The notes below the pieces were generated by a model. It did no database searches. It saw only the letters and a program-made list of their open reading frames with translations, and was not told where the DNA came from. From contig JAZKAR010000028.1 in the NCBI GenBank assembly GCA_040389065.1, forward strand, positions 62,001 through 126,000: DNA of 64,000 nt. The letters are read 5' to 3'. Origin of the DNA: JAZKAR01 sp040389065. Lineage in GTDB: Bacteria > Pseudomonadota > Gammaproteobacteria > Burkholderiales > Casimicrobiaceae. The translations under genes were made by a program, and so were the position numbers. Shown piece after piece: positions 24,619-32,301 of the stretch (its first letter is position 1; the number at the start of each line of letters is the position of its first letter).

Positions 24619-25694
24619 TCTGGAGTTCCCCCCAACAGATTTTTTGCCCAAAGATCGCCAAAGTTATATTGAGCCAGCCAACTTTTAACTTCATCTTCTT
24701 TCAGGCGGCGAAACTCTGAGGCGTTATCTTTACGATCTACAACAATTAAATCTTGCCAACCAAATTGATTTGCTAGTGTAACTGATTGAGTCGAGGCGAT
24801 AATCTGTGTGGTTGTTGATACGCTACGCATAATACCTGCCAATAATTCTAAGGCATAAGGATGTAAACCAAGTTCAGGTTCATCAAGCAGAATAATGGTA
24901 GGAAGTTTGGGTTGTAATAGAAGGGTAGCTAAACAAATAAAACGCAGTGTGCCATCTGAAAAAGCACTGATATCAAAATGACGATCTATGCCTACATGCC
25001 GCCATCTTAAGCGAATTTTGTTTGTATTTGCCTGTTCAGGTTCTAATATAAAATCATGAAAAAACGGAGCTACTCGTCTGATAGTTTCAACAATGTTGTT
25101 GTATGCTTCTGTTGAACGGATTGATAGCAAAAATGCGGCTAAATTTCCGGCATCATCTTCCAAACGCAGTGTGTTATGAATATCACTGGTTTGCTTTACC
25201 CGTGCTCCACGGCTTGTATCATGAAAGTGGTACACACGCCAATCGAGCAAATAACTTAATGTAAACTCAGCGCCTTCTTCAATCGTTGGGTTATTTCGCA
25301 AACCTGATTCGGGTGCGCCAGGCATGGCTAAACTATAATGAACGTTATTGGTTAGCAACGAATATTCTTCATGGGCAAAGACAAGCCGATCGGTATCGGT
25401 GGGCTTAAGTTGGCAGCTATAACTAAGAGGAAAAAATTCAGCCTGAATATTTATTTGCTCGGTGAGCTTGCGGCCAAAGTATAAAATATCTTCAGCACCG
25501 CCTTGTTCTGCTACATAAAGCTGCAGGTCTTTTTGTGCTAGCTTATTGATGAATTTAAACAGGCTGATAAAGTTTGATTTACCAGCACCGTTTGCGCCTA
25601 TCAGAATATTAAGAGGGTTTAGCTCTAAGTTGATACTTTTAATAGATTTAAAGCCTGATACAGTTAAGCGGTTTAAGCGCCTTGGTGTACTCAT
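24615..25694 (-). CDS. OLD-like/RecF-type AAA ATPase (defence-associated)
   Basis: The 359-aa product is an ABC/SMC-type ATPase of the AAA_21 group. The Walker A is IGANGAGKSNF (residues ~33-42), a signature-like region lies around FSDGTLRFICLATLLLQP, and Walker B is TIILLDEPELGLHPYALELLAG, followed by the H-loop-like ASTQSVTLANQF. Such ATPases are usually encoded with a TOPRIM-type nuclease (as in OLD and PARIS systems, or ATPase plus DUF4276). Here the coupled DUF4276 gene is broken, so the system is probably inactive although this ATPase is full-length. Confidence 0.88.
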   Translation of the reverse strand: MSTPRRLNRLTVSGFKSIKSINLELNPLNILIGANGAGKSNFISLFKFINKLAQKDLQLYVAEQGGAEDILYFGRKLTEQINIQAEFFPLSYSCQLKPTDTDRLVFAHEEYSLLTNNVHYSLAMPGAPESGLRNNPTIEEGAEFTLSYLLDWRVYHFHDTSRGARVKQTSDIHNTLRLEDDAGNLAAFLLSIRSTEAYNNIVETIRRVAPFFHDFILEPEQANTNKIRLRWRHVGIDRHFDISAFSDGTLRFICLATLLLQPKLPTIILLDEPELGLHPYALELLAGIMRSVSTTTQIIASTQSVTLANQFGWQDLIVVDRKDNASEFRRLKEDEVKSWLAQYNFGDLWAKNLLGGTPE

Positions 25695-25828
25695 TTCACC
25701 CTCTTTTAGCCTTGATTTAAACTTATTATATCGTATGACGGTAGGGGAATCGTTTATTTAACTTTTCAGTAAGCCTGAGGTTAATAACTTTTATGTGCTT
25801 CGTGTTTTAGATATAAATATGAAATATT

Positions 25829-26211
25829 TCAAGATAATTATTTTTATGTTTCGAGATAATTTTTTTGTTGGTTTTATTATTTCCCTTTTTAAATAAGGCA
25901 TTGCAGTCTATGATATCAAGATTATTAAAATATGAATTTAGTAGATAAGAAATTTTTCTTATCTAAAACAAAAAATGCTTGAGCCAGCCATTGCTCAAGC
26001 ATTAGAGCGAAAATTTATTACAGAGAGTGAAAACCATATTTTACTGTATGCAACACGAAATGAAACGGTAAAAGCCTCACATCTATCTGAAATAGCGCCC
26101 ATGTTAAAAAGCAACCAAAGAACCTATCAAATTCGCTGCTTAGGAGAACAAGGTATGTTACAGCCTATACATGAAGGTGCAAGAATTTATACAGTGATGT
26201 TTTGCAAATAG
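25829..26211 (+). pseudogene. Duplicated winged-helix gene fragment, copy 2
   Basis: This repeats the leader and coding part of 23072-23502. The frame from 25975 (MLEPAIAQALERKFITESE...) runs for 78 aa through SNQRTYQIRCLGEQGMLQPIHEGARIY and ends early at 26211 where copy 1 continues. The conserved RTYQIRxLxEQGMLxPIxEGxRIY pattern is a winged-helix domain; the N-terminal catalytic part that normally precedes it is missing. Whether the 78-aa product is made is unknown, but I treat it as a fragment. Confidence 0.5.
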
Positions 26212-26336
26212 CTTTTTAATACGAGGTGTTATTCAAGCGTTGACGGCAGAGGGGTTTGTTCCTGTTTCTTTATTAAGGCAATAGATTAATTCTTTAAACA
26301 TCAGGTTTTTTTAACATTTACAAAGATTTTTGTGCG

Positions 26337-26693
26337 ATGGGAGACCTGACCCTGATGCCTTTACTGATGCCTTTAAATGATATTAAACAAGCTTGGGAAC
26401 GTAGAAGCGCTGACTTATGCCGTTCTAAACACTATGACTACTATGTTGAACTTAAATACCCTTATGAGCCTTTAAATTCTTCAGAAAAAAATAATTTTTT
26501 TGCTGAAAAAGATAATTCACATGCCATATATGCAGGGTTTGTATACATACCTATTATAGTTCCATCAAGTACAGTAAATAGGCCAATTGATCTACAAACA
26601 GCGACTAAATTAGCGTCGATTCGCTGTATTAAATCACCTGATGTATTAGAAAATCAAAGTAGAGCAGTATCTATAACAGATAAAAAAATCTAA
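26337..26693 (+). CDS. Hypothetical protein, possibly truncated at its N-terminus
   Basis: The 118-aa frame starts inside the direct repeat TGGGAGACCTGACCCTG, so its natural start may be a later ATG (MPLNDIKQAWERRSADLCRS). It has a charged helical first half and a segment GFVYIPIIVPSSTVNRPIDL. No Shine-Dalgarno is convincing. I do not recognise it. The lipoprotein gene follows after 27 bp, so the two could be co-transcribed. Confidence 0.35.
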   Translation: MGDLTLMPLLMPLNDIKQAWERRSADLCRSKHYDYYVELKYPYEPLNSSEKNNFFAEKDNSHAIYAGFVYIPIIVPSSTVNRPIDLQTATKLASIRCIKSPDVLENQSRAVSITDKKI

Positions 26694-26720
26694 AGATTAT
26701 TTTTAATAAGGTTTTATTAA

Positions 26721-27233
26721 ATGAAAATTAAATTATTTATATTGGCAGGTTTTTCTGCATTACTAAGCGGCTGCGTATCGTATTGCTCTATACCTAAAGA
26801 TTATGCTGGTTCAGTTGTTGAAGTCAGCGATACCGGAATAGCAGAAGGGCGTACTAAAGCCCAATTTTTTGTATTAGCAGAAGTTGATGGTAAACAGGTT
26901 AATAATAGTCTTAATGCGACACGATCAAGAAGCCACGGACAAGGTTTTATGTTAACGCTACAGTATGTAACGCACCAATTGCCGATGAAGCCTCAAAAAG
27001 TAAAATTATTAGGTACACATCAAACAGGTGCTCCTATTCATGAAATCGTCAGCCAATTAAGAGGCACTTTTTTTACAGTGTCAGGCGAAGTTGAATTTAA
27101 TCCACAAGAGAATCACCGCTATATTGTTACCGGAGTACTGAAAGAAGAAGGCTCGTCTATTTGGATTGAAGATGCTAATACCAAAGAGCGTGCGACTGAC
27201 GTCGTTGTATCTTCAGCGGAAAAGAAGAAATAG
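26721..27233 (+). CDS. Hypothetical lipoprotein
   Basis: The 170-aa product has a type II signal peptide with lipobox LLSGC (Cys ~18) and a soluble beta-rich domain: AQFFVLAEVDGKQVNNSLNATR, LLGTHQTGAPIHEIVSQLRG, SGEVEFNPQENHRYIVTGVLKEEGS. The last pattern (NHRYIVTGxLxxxxSSIWIED) resembles domains in other small lipoproteins that bind envelope ligands. No family name can be given. AAT-rich spacing and a weak upstream AAGG support the ATG at 26721. Confidence 0.7.
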   Translation: MKIKLFILAGFSALLSGCVSYCSIPKDYAGSVVEVSDTGIAEGRTKAQFFVLAEVDGKQVNNSLNATRSRSHGQGFMLTLQYVTHQLPMKPQKVKLLGTHQTGAPIHEIVSQLRGTFFTVSGEVEFNPQENHRYIVTGVLKEEGSSIWIEDANTKERATDVVVSSAEKKK

Positions 27234-27270
27234 CGATGTTACTTTGTTAGGTCTAATTTTTAATGTGAAT

Positions 27271-27488
27271 TGGGAGACCTGACCCTGTGACCCTTGGGAC
27301 TGAATGTAATAAAGAACCTATTTTCTGGCGTGTACATGCAGAATACGAGGCATATAGATACATATCCCCGTTCCTCTCTCTCAATGTTTGATTAAGCACT
27401 TGCTCAAAGTCAAGCAGCAGGTCAACTTATCGATCCAAATAAAGATTTCTTATTTGAAAAGATTAGGTGTGTTCGATTGCGAAAATAG
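27271..27488 (+). pseudogene. Decayed coding remnant after a GGGAGACCTGACCCTG repeat
   Basis: Protein-like stretches occur in two plus-strand frames: KEPIFWRVHAEYEAYRYI to a stop near 27388, then ALAQSQAAGQLIDPNKDFLF to a stop at 27487. There is no start or Shine-Dalgarno. The same 17-nt repeat precedes the frame at 26337, suggesting related decayed cassettes. The assignment is tentative because the same bases also contain an RNA-like inverted repeat on the other strand. Confidence 0.3.
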
Positions 27489-27492
27489 GTTC
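27314..27492 (-). ncRNA. Candidate structured RNA downstream of the reverse-transcriptase pair
   Basis: A perfect 12-bp inverted repeat (27314-27325 with 27481-27492) would close a ~180-nt RNA starting 20 nt after the second RT gene. Inside, 5'-CGAACACACC carries ACACAC near the 5' arm and CAAATAA/TTATTTG forms a local hairpin (27435-27455). DRT3 systems are reported to use a co-encoded RNA with an ACACAC template. The competing reading is that this is a decayed gene on the plus strand, so confidence is low. Confidence 0.25.
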
Positions 27493-27512
27493 AAAATCAG
27501 TTTATCACATTC

Positions 27513-29510
27513 CTAGTATCCTGGATTCAACTGTTTCCTTACTAATAATTTTTCTAAATCTAAATTATCAGACCAATTAACAAAATGGAGATGAGTTGTA
27601 AAAAAATTGATTAACTCATTTCTTTCTTGTTCGCTTGTGGTTTTGCCAAATGCATGTTTGGAAAAGTTACTTAGAATTTCACCTTTGTCTGTTTTATTAA
27701 CAAATGGGCATGAAAGCATATCTACTAACAGCAAAGTAAGTTCGCTTTTAAAACTGATTCGATTATCTCCATTTTTGAAAACTTTTTTCAGTTCCTGCAA
27801 TACTTCAAAATGAATATTAAAATATTCGGGCTTTCCGCGTGTAACATAGAAAAAAGCTATAAAATCAAAATAAGTAAATGATGATGATTTTATTTTGTTA
27901 GAAATATCAAAATACCGCTGAATATCTTTTTCTGAAAAATTATCATTTGGGCAAATAACTCTTAATGCAATTAAAAGATTATAAACTTCAATACCACTTA
28001 ACTCGCCTTTAGGTCGAGAATTTAATACGATTAGAGCTGAGTTTTTGAGTTGCAGCTGTAATGATTCATTTAATCTCTCATTAAGTTTTCCAAATTTATT
28101 GATTATTAACATAAACTGAGAAACTAAATATGTAGTTCGTACCCTAAAATCCATAGAGTATAGAAAGAAAACTACTTCAATTGTAGTAGTAAGGAGAATT
28201 TGTAAGTTCTGTAAAGGTAAAGGTGTTTCTGAAAATTTCCTAATTCTTTTTTCCAACCGATAGCATGATTTCATTATGGCAGATAAAGCATAGCCACTGA
28301 TAATATTGAAACTTTGTGAACTTCTCTTTAACGAAATTTTTATATCTCTAATTATTTGAGTTGTATGTCTGAATGGTGTTTTAAGAATGGCTAATTGTTC
28401 AGGGGATACCAGCTCTATTTCGGTATTTTCGCTCTCATTTTTCGGCGTAAAAGCTCGGCGTACTTCTGCAAGCCAGCTTAAAATAGTTTGATCTAATATT
28501 TTCTGAACATCGCTTTTAGCAATAGTTTGATCAGTAGCGAATGGTACAGTCATTTCAACTGTTTTAGATTCATTAATATATAATTTGTATTCTTGTAGTT
28601 GGCGTTCAGCTATATGATAAATAATTGCCTCTATATCCTTGTTTCTAGAAAATAAGAAGTAATCATCTAAATATCGGCGAATTGCATATTCTGAATCTTC
28701 TATACCAATATCATTAATTGCTTTTAAAATATTAGCATCTATCTGCTGAAGAATTATTTCGGCGAATATTCTTGATACCTCAGGGCCAACAACAATACCG
28801 TTTGTTTCTTGATAATTTGCAGTCATCATTAATTCATCAAATGTTGAGTCAAAACTTTTTCCTTGATGCTCTTTTGCAAATATTTTCCCCTTAACAGCCC
28901 ATGAAATAGTGTGTGTGTAAATACTAGCAAAACAACGCTTGATATCAAATTTTTTTAAGTTACAAAACTGCCGCTCTAAGTTAAGAAACTCTGTGGAATC
29001 AATAAATTTATATAATTGATTAAACTTTGAGTAATAAAAATACGAGCTGGCATATTTGCTTTCATAGCCTTCAATTTCAGGATCTTCCTCAACATTATTT
29101 TCATTTAAGTCTGTATTTTCATCATACTCATGAGTATAAAAATAAGATGCTACTCTAACCGGGTAACGTAAACTGAAACGACTTTTTCGACATAAGGAAA
29201 GAATTAAGTCGCTGTAGGAAGTATAAAAATTAGTAAAAGATAGTTGATGTGCAGGATGGATGATAGATAGATGGCGTTCTTTGTGCACACCTTGGCGAAT
29301 ATAGTAGTCATAAGGAATAGTGGATTTCAAACCATTTTGTAAAAATATGTTTTTCACTAAAGAAGGGAGCGTTACCGATCTATTTTCAACTATTTTTGAA
29401 AAATGGTATAAAAGTTTGTTAGAAAAAATAATGGGAGTTTCGTAGGGTAATGTTTCGGTAAGAAGAACTCTATTAGCGTCTTTTTGCTTGATTCGGATTT
29501 TCTCTTTCAT
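27513..29510 (-). CDS. Second reverse transcriptase of a DRT3-like pair (Drt3b/UG8-like)
   Basis: The 665-aa product is a reverse transcriptase of the UG/Abi group. The catalytic box is RRYLDDYFLF (YLDD at about residues 280-283), preceded by FDIKRCFASIYTHTISWAV (motif A with its Asp), and GIVVGPEVSRIFAEIILQQID (motif B). A long C-terminal alpha-helical region (~350 residues) follows, as in AbiK-like and UG8 proteins. Its ATG overlaps the stop of the upstream RT gene (TAATG), which points to coupled translation. Two unlike RTs in tandem are the hallmark of DRT type 3 antiphage systems; I infer this role from gene order, sizes and RT motifs. Confidence 0.8.
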   Translation of the reverse strand: MKEKIRIKQKDANRVLLTETLPYETPIIFSNKLLYHFSKIVENRSVTLPSLVKNIFLQNGLKSTIPYDYYIRQGVHKERHLSIIHPAHQLSFTNFYTSYSDLILSLCRKSRFSLRYPVRVASYFYTHEYDENTDLNENNVEEDPEIEGYESKYASSYFYYSKFNQLYKFIDSTEFLNLERQFCNLKKFDIKRCFASIYTHTISWAVKGKIFAKEHQGKSFDSTFDELMMTANYQETNGIVVGPEVSRIFAEIILQQIDANILKAINDIGIEDSEYAIRRYLDDYFLFSRNKDIEAIIYHIAERQLQEYKLYINESKTVEMTVPFATDQTIAKSDVQKILDQTILSWLAEVRRAFTPKNESENTEIELVSPEQLAILKTPFRHTTQIIRDIKISLKRSSQSFNIISGYALSAIMKSCYRLEKRIRKFSETPLPLQNLQILLTTTIEVVFFLYSMDFRVRTTYLVSQFMLIINKFGKLNERLNESLQLQLKNSALIVLNSRPKGELSGIEVYNLLIALRVICPNDNFSEKDIQRYFDISNKIKSSSFTYFDFIAFFYVTRGKPEYFNIHFEVLQELKKVFKNGDNRISFKSELTLLLVDMLSCPFVNKTDKGEILSNFSKHAFGKTTSEQERNELINFFTTHLHFVNWSDNLDLEKLLVRKQLNPGY

Positions 29511-30778
29511 TACCAGCACTTTCTGATTTTTTTAAGGCTATGAGAACTTATAGAGCTTAATCTTTTGCTTTTAAATCCGGATACAAAAGATAGCTTTGCT
29601 AAGATATCTTTCTGTGAAGAGGATAATGTTCGAGATTGTTTGATACCAAATGAGTTACGATTTGCATAAACTTGCGAACGAAGAAATTTGTTTATCTCAA
29701 CAAAAGTTGTGATATCGGTTACTAAGGGATAATTATAATGCACACCAGACATTAGCTTTCCACGCCGTCCTAGCGTTTTTATTTTACGATTTTCGGTAAG
29801 AAATTTTATTCGAGCATGCAGTAAAGAAAAATCATATTCCCTATGATGATCAAGAAAAGCCATGACAATTCGTGCTTTTATTCGTTTGATCTTATTATCC
29901 GCCATGCTTACATCTATTGGAATTTTCTTTTTTGGTTCTCTAAGCGAAGTTCTTGGACTCGAAAGCTTATAACCTAGATAGTTTATTTCTATTTTAGGAT
30001 TTGGAGAGCATGTACATCTGGCTGCACATTTGCAAGGTAGTTTGCTGCATTCGCACGATGCATGGCAGTTGCATCCTACATAATAACTCAAACATTTTTG
30101 AATATTTAGATTCATCTTACTCGGTAGTAGTTTTGCTATTTTCAATAAAATATCAGGAAGTTGTTTTGATGAAAAAATTATCATGTCATCAACGTATCGA
30201 GAATAATAATACACCCCATCCATTTCGGCGATTTTTTTATCTAAATCTTTAAGATATAGCTCTGAAAGAGTTGAACTTAAAGCTAGTCCACGAGGTAGGC
30301 CGAATTTAGTATATTTGCTAAAATTAGCGAAAAGTATGGATATTAAATTGTGAGTTGTTGAAGAAATTAAATTGTCATCAAAGAGTTTTTTTAAAATAAA
30401 ACCTCGATCTATGCTTTCGTAAAATTTGGCAATATCAACTTTATATATATATTTGGGACAATTTTCTTCTAATAGTATTTTGGCTTGTTGTATGATGGTG
30501 TTACGATCAGCCTGCCTCGTAGAGTAGCGATGTCTAATTATCTTGTTGATTATTCTTAAGACCAATTTGTCACCAAGCAAAGTTGGTTCATAGGCTTGAA
30601 ATGATCCAACTTTTAATGGTTTGAATTTTCCGAACTGGAAATTGTTAGTCGTAATTGAGTGCTCTAACCAACTTAAATATTTTTCTCTCAAATGTGTTTC
30701 TTTCAAGACACCTTGATTGCCATCTTCTCTACGAATCATTGAACGAAGACTACGCTTGGAGAATTCTGTCGTTAGCAT
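29510..30778 (-). CDS. First reverse transcriptase of a DRT3-like pair (Drt3a/UG3-like)
   Basis: The 422-aa product has all core RT motifs: YKVDIAKFYESIDR (motif A Asp ~114), GLPRGLALSSTLSELYL (motif B), YSRYVDDMIIF (YVDD, residues 195-198), and EINYLGYKLSS. Between the catalytic box and the LGYKL motif lies a short segment with nine cysteines (residues ~229-257), unusual for an RT. A C-terminal basic helical region follows. It precedes the larger RT gene with a one-base stop/start overlap. The pair matches the DRT type 3 arrangement. Upstream is a 600-bp region with a 23-bp palindrome. Confidence 0.8.
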   Translation of the reverse strand: MLTTEFSKRSLRSMIRREDGNQGVLKETHLREKYLSWLEHSITTNNFQFGKFKPLKVGSFQAYEPTLLGDKLVLRIINKIIRHRYSTRQADRNTIIQQAKILLEENCPKYIYKVDIAKFYESIDRGFILKKLFDDNLISSTTHNLISILFANFSKYTKFGLPRGLALSSTLSELYLKDLDKKIAEMDGVYYYSRYVDDMIIFSSKQLPDILLKIAKLLPSKMNLNIQKCLSYYVGCNCHASCECSKLPCKCAARCTCSPNPKIEINYLGYKLSSPRTSLREPKKKIPIDVSMADNKIKRIKARIVMAFLDHHREYDFSLLHARIKFLTENRKIKTLGRRGKLMSGVHYNYPLVTDITTFVEINKFLRSQVYANRNSFGIKQSRTLSSSQKDILAKLSFVSGFKSKRLSSISSHSLKKIRKCW

Positions 30779-31379
30779 TTTTTAGAAGACCTGACTATAG
30801 AAGTTCATTTTATAACCATATATACAATTAGAGTTTTTCATCACAAAGAAATAATTTTGCTATTATAGTCAATTAATTAAATCGAAAAAATGATAATAGG
30901 AAAAATTATATGCAATGAGAGACCTTACCCTAATAATTTGCTCGTTATTGTAACTATATTTAACAAGCAATTAATAAAATTATTTGAATAATTTTATTAA
31001 TTGCTTGTTTCTATTTTGATGTCTTCACAGTGATTTAATTTCTAGGATCTTGCTTATTACATAAGCGCTTATTATGGCAAATCATGTAGATCATTCTTAA
31101 TTAATTTTTATGTCATTTTTTGAAGCCAAGGGCAATTTTTTCCATGTGAAATTGATTTACTAGATGAATTATCATCAGCTAAAGATTCAAGTTCCAAACA
31201 AAATAATGGCTTGTTTTTTTGAATGAAAAAAGTAATATGTATTCTATGATTGGGTGAGTGTATCTTAAGTTTATTTAGAGGTATCAGGGACAGACCACGG
31301 TTATTTTTACAGAAAAAAATATTTGTAAAAGCATTCATAGCTGATAAACAATAGTGATACCTTGCTAGAGGAGTAAATA
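30779..31379. other. Divergent intergenic region between RT pair and Nei-like gene
   Basis: This 600-bp AT-rich region must hold the RT promoter and the Nei-like promoter. It contains a GAGACCTTACCCT sequence (30919) related to the repeats at 26338 and 27271, a 48-bp palindrome, and a 12-bp palindrome ATAAGCGCTTAT (31061-31072). A weak antisense frame at 31108-31395 is not supported. Confidence 0.5.
30962..31009. repeat. 48-bp palindrome with 23-bp perfect stem
   Basis: AACAAGCAATTAATAAAATT and three more bases pair exactly with 30987-31009 around a TG loop. It lies 184 bp upstream of the first RT gene. It may be a terminator for an RNA made from this region, or a structural RNA element of the RT system. 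Confidence 0.7.
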
Positions 31380-32108
31380 ATGCCTGAAGGCCCATCCATT
31401 GTTATTCTCAAAGAGCAGGTTTTAAACTTCACGGGCAAAACTATTTTGAAGGTAGAAGGCAACACAAAGATTGGTAAAGAAAGATTATTAAATCAGCCCA
31501 TTGTGGCGTTTCGTAGTTGGGGTAAACACTTTTTAATTGAACTGCCCGATTTTTCAGTGCGTATCCATTTTTTATTATTTGGCAGTTACCGTATTAATGA
31601 GCGAAAAGAAAGCCAACCGCGGCTTAGCCTTCAATTTGATGAAGGCGAACTAAATTTTTATGCATGCTCTGTTAAATACATTGAGGAAAAGCTTGATGAT
31701 ATTTACGACTGGAGTGCAGATGTTATGGCAGATGCATGGAGTGCTGCTAAGGCACGCAAAAAGCTTTTAGCTATTCCTAATACGTTGGTGTGTGATGCCT
31801 TATTAGATCAAAACATATTTGCCGGAGTTGGTAATATTATTAAAAATGAAGTGTTATATCGCATTTATGTGCACCCACTTTCAACGGTGGGGGCATTGCC
31901 AGAGGCACAAACACAACAGCTTATTGATGAGGCGCGCAATTATAGTTTTGATTTTTTGAATTGGAAGAAGGAATTTACGCTTAAAAAGCATTGGCTTGCT
32001 CATACAAAAAAAGTATGTTTGCGCTGCAACATTCCTTTATCTAAGGGAAAGCTTGGTAAAACGCAACGTAGAAGCTTTTTTTGTGAACAATGTCAGATTA
32101 AGTATTAA
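31380..32108 (+). CDS. Fpg/Nei-family DNA glycosylase
   Basis: The 242-aa product begins PEGPSIVILKEQV after the initiator Met, giving the N-terminal proline nucleophile and Glu of the Fpg/Nei family. Lys in RSWGKHFLIEL and the helix-two-turn-helix DQNIFAGVGNIIKNEVLYRIYVHP follow. The C-terminal zinc finger is VCLRCNIPLSKGKL...FFCEQC (two CxxC pairs). It removes oxidised pyrimidines or purines and nicks the strand in base-excision repair. It is shorter than E. coli Nei (263 aa) and resembles the Nei2-type enzymes. The gene is single. Confidence 0.92.
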   Translation: MPEGPSIVILKEQVLNFTGKTILKVEGNTKIGKERLLNQPIVAFRSWGKHFLIELPDFSVRIHFLLFGSYRINERKESQPRLSLQFDEGELNFYACSVKYIEEKLDDIYDWSADVMADAWSAAKARKKLLAIPNTLVCDALLDQNIFAGVGNIIKNEVLYRIYVHPLSTVGALPEAQTQQLIDEARNYSFDFLNWKKEFTLKKHWLAHTKKVCLRCNIPLSKGKLGKTQRRSFFCEQCQIKY

Positions 32109-32216
32109 GGCACATTAGTTTGAAATGATAAAGCTTGGAAAGTGTGGCGTTCTTATCTTTATGAGGGCATAAGGTAAAACGGCATTTTAAGTTGCTCCAC
32201 CGCCCCCTCATCCTAA

Positions 32217-32239
32217 CCTTCTCCCTCGAGGGGAGAAGG
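32217..32239. repeat. REP-like inverted repeat after the glycosylase gene
   Basis: CCTTCTCCC and GGGAGAAGG flank TCGAG, and the left flank reads CCCCCTCATCCTAA. This resembles the widespread CCCTCACCCTAACCCTCTCCC-type repetitive extragenic palindromes. It lies between the convergent glycosylase and malate synthase genes. Confidence 0.6.
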
Positions 32240-32301
32240 AACGAAAAGCAATAGGCTTAAAATTTTTATTTTTTTAAGTTTTCACAATGGCACTTATTGT
32301 T

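Noticed and set aside
31108..31395. 95-codon antisense frame in the RT/Nei intergenic region
   Set aside because: No ribosome-binding site, overlaps the Nei-like promoter and start, and has no recognisable domain.
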